Shown one piece after another: positions 1-5,167 of a DNA stretch of 6,345 bases. The position numbers and the translations under genes were made by a program. Location of the stretch: NCBI GenBank assembly GCA_015523575.1, contig WAJZ01000048.1, positions 1-6,345 on the forward strand, written 5' to 3'. Every line of letters starts with the position of its first letter. Position 1 is the first letter of the stretch. The notes under the pieces are model-generated. The model was given only the letters and a program-made list of their open reading frames with translations. It had not been told where the DNA came from and made no database searches. The stretch is from Candidatus Hestiella acidicharens. Lineage in GTDB: Archaea; Thermoproteota; Thermoprotei_A; Sulfolobales; Acidilobaceae.

Positions 1-218
1 GGGTTTCCTTAGAGGCTATGGCAAGGCTGTTTGACCTTGATTTTATACCTATAGGCAAAGAGTTCTTCGATTTTGTTATAAAGAGGAATAGGGCGGAAAA
101 CCCAATAATAAAAAGGTTTATCGAAACCTTATCTAAGAGAGAATTTGGCGAAGAATTAAGGAAAACGCTACCTGGGTATGAAACTACGGAGGACTCAGGA
201 AAAATCATTTATCCATAA
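1..218 (+). CDS. C-terminal fragment of a PBP-like domain protein, probably MoeA-type
   Basis: The reading frame is open from the left edge (first full codon at base 3) and ends at TAA 216-218, so this is the 3' end of a longer gene. An ATG at 18 is probably an internal methionine, because in-frame sense codons precede it. The visible residues include LDFIPIG, then FDFVI, then LPGYE and a final SGKIIYP. This pattern resembles the end of the periplasmic-binding-protein-like domain found at the C-terminus of archaeal MoeA-type molybdopterin biosynthesis proteins and of some molybdate-responsive regulators. In such proteins the domain is thought to bind molybdate, tungstate or a related ligand. 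The family is inferred from a short segment; a stand-alone binding protein is possible. The stop codon lies 3 bases from the 3' end of a convergent tRNA gene. Confidence 0.6.
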   Translation, partial: VSLEAMARLFDLDFIPIGKEFFDFVIKRNRAENPIIKRFIETLSKREFGEELRKTLPGYETTEDSGKIIYP

Positions 219-221
219 AAA
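217..221 (-). terminator. Oligo-T terminator of the tRNA-Leu gene
   Basis: Directly after the tRNA discriminator base the minus strand reads TTTTT. Runs of five or more T in the non-template strand are the usual intrinsic termination signal of archaeal RNA polymerase. The run overlaps the stop codon of the convergent gene on the plus strand. Confidence 0.5.
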
Positions 222-306
222 TGCGGGGGGTGGGGTTTGAACCCACGCAGGCCTACGCCAACGGGTCTTAGGCCCGTCCCCTTTGGCCAGGCTCGGGCAC
301 CCCCGC
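222..306 (-). tRNA. tRNA-Leu (anticodon UAA), CCA not encoded, no intron
   Basis: The minus strand folds as a class II tRNA. The acceptor stem pairs GCGGGGG (306-300) with CCCCCGC (229-223), with discriminator A at 222. The D arm carries the GG pair at 288-287. The anticodon stem pairs ACGGG (277-273) with CCCGT (265-261) around the loop CCTAAGA, giving anticodon TAA at 270-268. The long variable arm has a GGC/GCC stem, and the T arm is GTGGG-TTCAAAC-CCCAC (246-230). The long variable arm, the A discriminator and the anticodon agree on leucine, reading UUA (and possibly UUG by wobble). CCA is absent and must be added after transcription. Position 33, almost always U, reads C here. The gene lies 43 bases beyond the last gene of the operon on the same strand. 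Confidence 0.96.
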
Positions 307-332
307 GCAATTATTAATTGTATTATATTTGC

Positions 333-340
333 CCTTAAAG
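333..340 (-). promoter_or_regulatory. Possible TATA box of tRNA-Leu
   Basis: CTTTAAGG on the minus strand is centred about 30 bases before the mature tRNA 5' end. Archaeal start sites fall about 25-27 bases from the TATA centre, so transcription would begin a few bases ahead of the tRNA. A second AT-rich stretch, AAATATAAT (330-322), is too close to fit. Read-through from the upstream operon is the alternative source of the tRNA. Confidence 0.35.
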
Positions 341-349
341 ATTTTTATC

Positions 350-634
350 CTATCTGCATTTCATATTTCTTATGTCAGCGACTTCTTGCAACACTTTATA
401 AATAAAGCTAGTGTACTGTATACATTCATCTTTTAAAGAAGGTAAGTTACATCCACAATCACCACAAGCATACCCTATCTCATAATAATATCCGCTTTTG
501 ACAAGCTTGTTACAAAAACCTTGACATCCATTTTCTGATATAATAACCCCATCAACTGAGTGTAACCTAAGTATCATACCAAAGCAAATACCTTGAGAAC
601 ATCTATTTACTAGGATCCTCGATTCTTTTTTCAT
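350..634 (-). CDS. Unrecognised cysteine-rich small protein, coupled to rpoL
   Basis: This 94-residue protein is not one I recognise. It has nine cysteines (12, 17, 37, 41, 57, 60, 62, 71, 93), including C12-x4-C17, C37-x3-C41 and the tight cluster C57-x2-C60-x-C62. Such spacing suggests zinc or iron-sulfur binding, although the pattern matches no zinc ribbon or ferredoxin I know. No signal peptide or membrane segment is visible, so it is probably cytosolic. Its ATG (634-632) overlaps the TGA of rpoL (633-631) as ATGA. There is no clear ribosome binding site, so translation probably depends on ribosomes finishing rpoL. It is the last gene of the operon, which supports a real, co-expressed gene. 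A link to RNA polymerase or RNA handling is only inferred from position. Confidence 0.7.
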   Translation of the reverse strand: MKKESRILVNRCSQGICFGMILRLHSVDGVIISENGCQGFCNKLVKSGYYYEIGYACGDCGCNLPSLKDECIQYTSFIYKVLQEVADIRNMKCR

Positions 635-939
635 TGCTCAACATCTATGCCCATCTCTTTGAGCTCAGATAAATAGATTTGCCTGAATTTAGAATTCATC
701 AGCTTTATTTTTTCTAGGGCTTCTTTAAGTTTTTTAATAGGGTCAATTCCTTCTTCTAGGTCTATATAAAGGAAGACCTTGTTTTCTAGTGGATGAGGGA
801 CTTCGTAATATGCTATATTAACTCCATCAAGGCCTAAAAGAGTACTAGCTAGGAGGTTCCCTAGGGTGTGATCTTCGCCCAAAACTTCTATTTTATAGGT
901 TCCTTGTTCGGTTTTCATTATTTTTATATCTTTGCCCAT
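631..939 (-). CDS. rpoL: DNA-directed RNA polymerase subunit L (Rpo11/RpoL)
   Basis: This 102-residue protein is the archaeal counterpart of eukaryotic Rpb11. With Rpo3 (RpoD) it forms the heterodimer that starts assembly of RNA polymerase, the role played by the alpha dimer in bacteria. The family signature is clear: GEDHTLGNLL at residues 21-30, then YYEVPHPL at 44-51, followed by an acidic turn and a long amphipathic helix (about 66-98). The length is normal. The ATG at 939 leaves about 21 residues before EDHT, as expected, and is preceded by AGGTGG inside the last codons of the DUF2067 gene, whose TAG ends at base 940, directly adjacent. An internal Met8 is a less likely start. The stop overlaps the start of the cysteine-rich gene. 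Confidence 0.96.
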   Translation of the reverse strand: MGKDIKIMKTEQGTYKIEVLGEDHTLGNLLASTLLGLDGVNIAYYEVPHPLENKVFLYIDLEEGIDPIKKLKEALEKIKLMNSKFRQIYLSELKEMGIDVEQ

Positions 940-1533
940 CTAAACCACCTTATTCAACATCTCACATGTCTCTTTCCAGCTATGTGTAGTGTAGAGTTTA
1001 TTCCTTTTATTTTTCACTAAAACGTTTAGTGACGTGGCAACACCTATAAGGTGTAAAACATCGGTCTTTTTTAAGGTTAAGACACACAATAATGATTTTC
1101 TTGCTGCACTGCTTAGCTCAACATCTTTAAGCAATTTTATTGCGTCATTAATATCGTTTATCGTTTTCTCTAGAATTTCCTTGCTGGCATTGGTCACAAT
1201 TTTTTCGTTGTCTATATACGCCTCATAACCCTTTTTGGTTAATATGAACGTAAGAACCTCATAGTTATTCCATTTGCTATGTTCTAACAGGTTGCTTAGC
1301 TTAAATTCATTATATATAGTTCTCTTGCGTGGGGGTTTATATGATTTAAGGAACTCCTTTATCTTAGCCCTTATGTTGTTTACTTTCCTATTCGGGTTAA
1401 TAAAAGATATTGTCAAGGAACTCCCCTCTACCCTGATCATTGCCTCTTCTGAAGATATGACCTTATTAATGTTTTCCACAAGTTCCTCTACATTGTAGTT
1501 ATCCTTTAGATTTATCCTTATTACCTTCCTCAT
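940..1533 (-). CDS. DUF2067 family protein
   Basis: This 197-residue protein resembles the uncharacterised crenarchaeal family DUF2067. No enzyme motif is visible. The first 65 residues read as strand (KVIRINL, 3-9), helix (NVEELVENINKVI, 14-26), strand (MIRVEGS), strand (LTISFIN) and helix (VNNIRAKIKEFLKSY, 51-65), which suggests a small alpha/beta domain of the size seen in RNA-binding folds. A basic linker, KPPRKR (66-71), and a second helical region (about 113-175) follow. There are no membrane segments or signal peptide. The gene lies between csl4 (9-base gap) and rpoL (no gap), with a G-rich stretch just before its ATG as a possible ribosome binding site. A role in RNA metabolism or transcription is inferred from neighbours and the basic linker only. 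Confidence 0.85.
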   Translation of the reverse strand: MRKVIRINLKDNYNVEELVENINKVISSEEAMIRVEGSSLTISFINPNRKVNNIRAKIKEFLKSYKPPRKRTIYNEFKLSNLLEHSKWNNYEVLTFILTKKGYEAYIDNEKIVTNASKEILEKTINDINDAIKLLKDVELSSAARKSLLCVLTLKKTDVLHLIGVATSLNVLVKNKRNKLYTTHSWKETCEMLNKVV

Positions 1534-1542
1534 ATAGGCCCC

Positions 1543-2166
1543 CTATGACATTATCAAAGTCTTTTTAAGCTCTAGTACTATTTTCCTTGATGCAATGCTT
1601 GAGATCTTCCTTTTTTCTATATTTCCACACCTAGGGCATCTCATTTTGTTGCTATCAATAACTTGCATAATTTCTCCACACTTTGAACACGAAGAATAGA
1701 TGACGCCAAGATGTGGGCCCTTTAATGAAAGATTGTAGGGACACGTAGAGTTCAATACCTTTGCTAGTATTATGTCCCCCGGTTTTATAATATCGCCAAG
1801 CTCGTTTACCTTATCTATAATGCCTTGACCATTTAATATAGCTCCGGATAGAGGGCTTAAGAACTCAACCTCGACCCTGAGCCTAGGGAGGAGTGATACC
1901 AAACCATATATATTTACAAATGCTATGGTTTCCCTTATAGAGGAAACCATTCCTACAACTACGTTTCCTTTCTTTGGCAGCTTTATCTCATTTTTAGGTT
2001 TTACACTAATTATTTTGTTATCTAGGTCTGCCGATACCTTGCCTAGTAGACTAGACCTTATGAAACCATTATCGTCAATATATGCACCTTTCCCTTCAAT
2101 AAACTCCTCTTCTTGAGCCATGACCTGTCCAGGCACAACTATTTCATCTTTCAAATAATACGACAT
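1543..2166 (-). CDS. csl4: Exosome complex RNA-binding subunit Csl4
   Basis: Csl4 sits on the cap of the archaeal RNA exosome, on the Rrp41-Rrp42 hexamer, where it binds RNA and recruits partners such as DnaG; the complex degrades and tails RNA 3' to 5'. The 207 residues show the family's three parts in order. An N-terminal domain has the conserved VVPGQ (10-14) and an EEEF-GKGAY stretch. A central S1 RNA-binding domain covers about 66-148. A C-terminal zinc ribbon uses C160-x2-C163 and C177-x2-C180. The ATG at 2166 is supported by AAGGTGA six bases upstream and by the usual short distance to VPGQ. It lies inside the methyltransferase gene, giving a 23-base overlap that should couple translation. 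Confidence 0.95.
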   Translation of the reverse strand: MSYYLKDEIVVPGQVMAQEEEFIEGKGAYIDDNGFIRSSLLGKVSADLDNKIISVKPKNEIKLPKKGNVVVGMVSSIRETIAFVNIYGLVSLLPRLRVEVEFLSPLSGAILNGQGIIDKVNELGDIIKPGDIILAKVLNSTCPYNLSLKGPHLGVIYSSCSKCGEIMQVIDSNKMRCPRCGNIEKRKISSIASRKIVLELKKTLIMS

Positions 2167-2773
2167 CTACTTTCACCTTTTTCATCCTACTCCTATGATG
2201 TGGCATCGACGCTGGTATAGGGAACTCTCTCGTGGCTATTAGCTTCAATTTGTATCCCCACTTAGAAGATAGTTTTGTGTGGTAGCTTATATTTCCAGTT
2301 TTCAGTATGGAATAAATCCTCTTTGGTAATCTAGAAAAAGAAAATTCTAGAAACTCTCTATCTGCCCCCCTGTTCCAAACGCCAAAGGGAGGGTTCATAA
2401 ATACAATATCAATACTTCTTTCTCTGACCAATCCCGCTCCATTTTTTATATGCGCATTAAGGAAGAGTAACCTATCCTTTAGGCCAAGCTTTAATGCACT
2501 TCTAAGGCATTCTGATGAAAACCTATTATCGATATCTATAGCTATTGATTTTGTGGCACCCATGATTAGTGAGGCTATTGCAATCCTGCACGTACCAGCA
2601 CCTAGATCCATAGTCGTGGAATCGTTTAGAACACCTGAGAGGTAAGAATGCTCTACCATCTCTAAAACCAGTTCAGAGGGTGTCGTGTATTGCTCTAGAG
2701 ACTTTATAGGATTTTTAATCTTGGGTATTTCTTTTTCAAGCAATATTTTTAGTCCTACACCTTTGGTCATCAT
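2144..2773 (-). CDS. METTL5-like N6-adenine RNA methyltransferase
   Basis: This 209-residue class I SAM-dependent methyltransferase resembles the METTL5 family. LEQYTTP (26-32) is the family's N-terminal signature. Motif I for SAM binding is DLGAGT (56-61), followed by the acidic AIDID (78-82). NPPFG (127-131) is the catalytic NPPF motif of amino-methyltransferases, so the target is an exocyclic adenine amino group. Human METTL5 makes m6A in helix 44 of 18S rRNA; an equivalent 16S site is expected for the archaeal member but not shown here. Motif I has C62 where many relatives have a second glycine (GTG), a mild deviation. The gene begins one base after the dph2 stop and overlaps csl4 by 23 bases. 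Its start could be either of two adjacent ATGs (2773 or 2770). Confidence 0.88.
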   Translation of the reverse strand: MMTKGVGLKILLEKEIPKIKNPIKSLEQYTTPSELVLEMVEHSYLSGVLNDSTTMDLGAGTCRIAIASLIMGATKSIAIDIDNRFSSECLRSALKLGLKDRLLFLNAHIKNGAGLVRERSIDIVFMNPPFGVWNRGADREFLEFSFSRLPKRIYSILKTGNISYHTKLSSKWGYKLKLIATREFPIPASMPHHRSRMKKVKVDVVLFER

Positions 2774-2774
2774 C

Positions 2775-3797
2775 TTACCACGGAAAGCGGTATCTTTTTA
2801 TGTTCCCGCTCAGTACCATATAGGCTTCACCAGGGGTTAATACAGGCTTTTCAAAACTGTCAATATCATCAATAGCAATCCTTGGGCAGCTGGTGACTAC
2901 AAAGGCTTCAAACCATTCATTATCTATGGATCTCAACGCATACTCATTAAGGTTCTCTGAAGAAAGTACTATATATTCCCTACCTTTCAGCATCTTTATA
3001 ATAGATCTTTCTAGGTTTGGTCTAAATTGACCCGTCTTCAAACCAATTATTATTCCCCAGTGCCTTGCATCCATTGCTTGAGACATTCTATAGTACCTTT
3101 TCTTGAGATATTTCTCTCCTAATGGAGTAAAGTCTTTGGATCTATTTTCGTAAGGGTCAATCTGTATAATAGGCTTTAGTGTCGCTAGGTATAGCCCTAA
3201 AGGGTGGAATTGCCCGCCACCAATAAAGAGGTATCCATCTGCCTCCTTTGATAGCACTGGTAAAAAGTCGCACCCTAATATCTGTCCCGGCTCATAATAA
3301 GGACTTAACCCTTTAGACCTTATAGCCTCAAAGCCTCTTTTATTCATTTCGTTAACTAGAAAATCATATAGGTGAGTATGTTGTGCTGTTAATGCTATCG
3401 ATAATTTTTTTATATTATAGCCTTTGAGAATCATAGAAGCTTCTTCAATAAGCTCGTCGCTAGGCCTTAGTTTACTTAAAGCCTTGACATATATTATCTT
3501 TGGTTCTCTGGGCTCTGCTGATGGAGATAAATACTTGGGATATGGGGTATGTCCTATATGGATGATTATGTCCGGCTTTAGGATAGAGAAGATCTGGTTG
3601 TATTGCAGGTCGCAAGCACCGTAGGTACTTTCCATGCTAATAATCGGGTTGATGCCAAGATTTTCTATAAAGCATTTGTATATATTTATTGAGAATTGCT
3701 TCATGCCGTCTGGTAGCTCAATTAAAGCCTTTTTACCCCTGATGTTAACGTTTGGAAAAACTAATGTGTAGGGGATACCACAATCAAGCGTTGGCAT
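2775..3797 (-). CDS. dph2: Diphthamide biosynthesis enzyme Dph2 (2-(3-amino-3-carboxypropyl)histidine synthase)
   Basis: Dph2 carries out the first step of diphthamide synthesis: a [4Fe-4S] cluster cleaves S-adenosylmethionine to an aminocarboxypropyl radical, which is added to a histidine of elongation factor 2. The archaeal enzyme is a homodimer and a non-classical radical SAM protein. The 340 residues have normal length and the three cluster cysteines, one per domain: C62 in YGACD, C176 in LGCDF and C304 in TSCPR. Also visible are LPDGMK (28-33), HIGHTPYP (80-87) and FIGGGQFHPLG (191-201). The ATG at 3797 follows AGGAGAT in the 14-base gap after L10e, a good ribosome binding site. Placement directly after a ribosomal protein gene fits a role in maintaining the translation machinery. 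Confidence 0.96.
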   Translation of the reverse strand: MPTLDCGIPYTLVFPNVNIRGKKALIELPDGMKQFSINIYKCFIENLGINPIISMESTYGACDLQYNQIFSILKPDIIIHIGHTPYPKYLSPSAEPREPKIIYVKALSKLRPSDELIEEASMILKGYNIKKLSIALTAQHTHLYDFLVNEMNKRGFEAIRSKGLSPYYEPGQILGCDFLPVLSKEADGYLFIGGGQFHPLGLYLATLKPIIQIDPYENRSKDFTPLGEKYLKKRYYRMSQAMDARHWGIIIGLKTGQFRPNLERSIIKMLKGREYIVLSSENLNEYALRSIDNEWFEAFVVTSCPRIAIDDIDSFEKPVLTPGEAYMVLSGNIKRYRFPW

Positions 3798-3811
3798 TAC
3801 CTTATCTCCTA

Positions 3812-4327
3812 CTAGTATCTGCGCTCAGAAACTATAATTCTGGTTTTTACTGGGAACTTGGCAGCACCCCTTCTTAAGGCTTCTTTCAATTTTTCTATAT
3901 CGGCCTTCCTGCCCCATACCTCTATTAGTTTATCTCCAGCTTTTACTATGGTTGCTACTCCTATTGGTTTTCCAAATGAAAGCCTCATACCATCCTGCAG
4001 CCTATCAGCCCCTGCAAATGCCATCATCTTATTTTCTCTTATTACTTGGTGTGGATACTTTGGGATTCTCATGTAGAAGTTTCCCTCTCCAACCTCTAGG
4101 TTTAGGAATTTACCTGTCATTATCCTTGCCGATTCTAGAGCATTCGACCTTATTTGGCCTATTTCTAATGAGATTAGATCCAGCTTTACCTCATATTTCT
4201 CCATCATCTCTTTGTTTCCTGTTTCAAATTTCGTTATTTTTGGTTGAGGAACGCCATGGATGTATTCTTTCCTTGTATAGGGCTGGCTTGTTATGTGCGA
4301 ATAGCACCTTCCTGGCCTCATTGGCAT
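3812..4327 (-). CDS. rpl10e: 50S ribosomal protein L10e (uL16)
   Basis: L10e is the archaeal uL16 protein of the large subunit, placed near the peptidyl transferase centre and tRNA acceptor arms. The 171 residues have the expected length and conserved blocks: MPMRPGRCY at the start, [16 protein letters not shown] (17-32), and the hallmark [18 protein letters not shown] (98-115) with FGKPIG (118-123) after it. [18 protein letters not shown] (149-166) ends the fold. The ATG at 4327 is fixed by a complete GAGGTGATC ribosome binding site just upstream. It is the first gene of the seven-gene minus-strand operon, and its promoter lies in the AT-rich region to the right. Confidence 0.97.
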   Translation of the reverse strand: MPMRPGRCYSHITSQPYTRKEYIHGVPQPKITKFETGNKEMMEKYEVKLDLISLEIGQIRSNALESARIMTGKFLNLEVGEGNFYMRIPKYPHQVIRENKMMAFAGADRLQDGMRLSFGKPIGVATIVKAGDKLIEVWGRKADIEKLKEALRRGAAKFPVKTRIIVSERRY

Positions 4328-4331
4328 ATCC

Positions 4332-4340
4332 GATCACCTC
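4332..4340 (-). promoter_or_regulatory. Strong Shine-Dalgarno site of rpl10e
   Basis: GAGGTGATC on the minus strand matches the anti-Shine-Dalgarno end of crenarchaeal 16S rRNA in full and lies four bases before the ATG. It is the strongest such site in the window, as expected for a ribosomal protein gene, and shows that the operon transcript has a leader. Confidence 0.85.
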
Positions 4341-4359
4341 AAGATCAGTTGTTATCAAA

Positions 4360-4376
4360 CCCTTAAAAACTTAAAT
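4360..4376 (-). promoter_or_regulatory. Probable TATA region of the rpl10e operon
   Basis: The minus strand reads ATTTAAG then TTTTTAAGGG upstream of the ribosome binding site. ATTTAAG (4376-4370) would start transcription near 4347, leaving a leader of about 20 bases that includes the Shine-Dalgarno site. The nearer TTTTTAAG would place the start almost on that site, so the upstream box is preferred. This should be the main promoter for the seven-gene operon, since no gap inside the operon exceeds 14 bases. Confidence 0.45.
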
Positions 4377-4393
4377 CAATTTTAAGAGGGAAT

Positions 4394-4424
4394 TAAAAGA
4401 TTTTTAATAGCAAAATCTTTTAAC
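4394..4424. repeat. Perfect 12-bp inverted repeat upstream of the rpl10e promoter
   Basis: TTAAAAGATTTT (4394-4405) is followed after 7 bases by its exact reverse complement AAAATCTTTTAA (4413-4424). A shorter inverted repeat, ATTAAAA/TTTTAAT (4393-4399 and 4403-4409), overlaps the left arm. The element lies about 20 bases beyond the putative TATA box of the operon. It could be a regulator-binding site, an AT-rich upstream activating region, or a hairpin ending a minus-strand transcript from the right. Confidence 0.6.
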
Positions 4425-4487
4425 TTTTATTTTTAATGTTGACTATAGTATCCTTGCCTCTAGAGAGTAGCTTATGGTGATTTATGG

Positions 4488-4499
4488 TAAGTTTAAATA
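4488..4499 (+). repeat. Repeat copy 1: TAAGTTTAAATA (promoter-like)
   Basis: This 12-base sequence recurs exactly at 4970-4981, and both copies are followed by AGGACT 18-19 bases from the repeat start. TTTAAATA is a good archaeal TATA box. Here it predicts a start near 4522, just before an ATG at 4527 that opens a 21-codon frame (stop 4590-4592). GTAAGT (4487-4492) and ACTTAC (4510-4515) also form an inverted pair around it. Confidence 0.45.
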
Positions 4500-4570
4500 T
4501 CATCTAAGGACTTACTGATCCCTATCATGGATAGCATTTTGGTACTAAGGATACAAGACTTTCATCTACG

Positions 4571-4849
4571 CTATTTTCCATTAGATCCATAGGACGTTAC
4601 CCTCATTATGGTTACTTCTATATGATATTTTTCGTTATTTTTGTAACTTTGGTAATTATGCAAAGGCTTTTTCCCTTCCCTCCTCCACCCCATCTTTGTT
4701 AGCGGTTCATTAAAGGCTACGCTAATGAATATTGCTTGACCTGCTTTACTGGAAGTTAAGCATAACCTCAAGCCCTTAATGGTAACCTTACTCTCATTAG
4801 TGCAAGAAAAGGGAGGTTTATCATTTTTCTTCTTATTAGCTTTTCCCAA
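4571..4849 (-). CDS. Doubtful 92-codon reading frame, unknown product
   Basis: I do not recognise this product. The frame has only a TTG start (4849) and no convincing ribosome binding site. The predicted protein starts with a lysine-rich stretch (GKANKKKNDK) and continues with mixed charged and hydrophobic residues, two cysteines (16 and 30), and no clear motif, signal peptide or membrane segment. In its favour, the stretch is longer than chance frames nearby, and a TATA-like TATTTAAT (4882-4875) would place a leaderless start close to 4853. An ATG sits exactly there, but in another frame that stops after five codons, so one base change in length would join it to this frame. A decayed gene, a non-coding RNA or chance are all possible. 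Confidence 0.22.
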   Translation of the reverse strand: MGKANKKKNDKPPFSCTNESKVTIKGLRLCLTSSKAGQAIFISVAFNEPLTKMGWRREGKKPLHNYQSYKNNEKYHIEVTIMRVTSYGSNGK

Positions 4850-4969
4850 GCATTTAAAATTCCCTAGCTGCCAAATTAAATACTCAAATAAGCAGATAAT
4901 CCATTTAACTTAAATATATACTTTTGCATTCGGATTCTACACTAATGCATGGAGTCCGTAAGGAGTAGT

Positions 4970-4981
4970 TAAGTTTAAATA
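4970..4981 (+). repeat. Repeat copy 2: TAAGTTTAAATA (promoter-like)
   Basis: This is an exact copy of the element at 4488-4499, again followed by AGGACT (4988-4993). It predicts a start near 5003. Downstream, GAGGT at about 5005-5009 precedes ATG 5014, which opens only a five-codon frame. A shorter match, TAAGTTTA, occurs at 5102-5109. Confidence 0.4.
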
Positions 4982-5157
4982 AATTTCAGGACTCAAAAAA
5001 TCTTGAGGTTTTCATGAAATGGTTCTCATAAAGATGAGGAATCCAAATGACCATTATAAAGGCTGAGTATTTCACTATTACTATAAGTAGAATAAGTCAA
5101 GTAAGTTTATGTCTTTGCTACAAAAAGACCTCTCTGACTTTTAGGTAACACATATGA

Positions 5158-5167
5158 TTATATAAAG
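5158..5167 (+). promoter_or_regulatory. TATA box of the acyl-CoA dehydrogenase gene
   Basis: TTATATAAAG is the best TATA match in front of this gene and predicts a start near 5188, leaving a leader of about 45 bases with the ribosome binding site at its end. Around the predicted start lie TGGC/GCCA arms (5169-5172 and 5184-5187), a CATTAAA direct repeat (5172-5178 and 5186-5192) and the palindrome AATAATTATT (5197-5206), any of which could be a repressor site. Confidence 0.55.

Noticed and set aside
18..218. ATG at 18 as the true start of a 66-residue protein
   Set aside because: The frame is open upstream to the window edge, and the residues match the middle-to-end of a larger binding domain rather than a complete small protein.
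268..272. Intron or alternative anticodon to explain the odd anticodon loop
   Set aside because: The five-base anticodon stem pairs perfectly with a seven-base loop, leaving no inserted sequence; shifting the stem breaks pairing.
3952..4374. Plus-strand open frame of 140 codons opposite rpl10e
   Set aside because: It is antisense to the highly conserved L10e gene, its product is a low-complexity leucine/serine-rich sequence, and the opposite strand has clear family motifs, so it is a shadow frame.
4400..5000. Insertion sequence or MITE in the intergenic region
   Set aside because: Apart from the short direct repeat I found no long terminal inverted repeats, flanking target duplications or transposase motifs.
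5032..5066. Possible C/D-box sRNA (AGATGAG followed by CTGA)
   Set aside because: The C box deviates from RUGAUGA, the distance to CTGA is too short for a two-guide archaeal sRNA, and no internal D' and C' pair is convincing.
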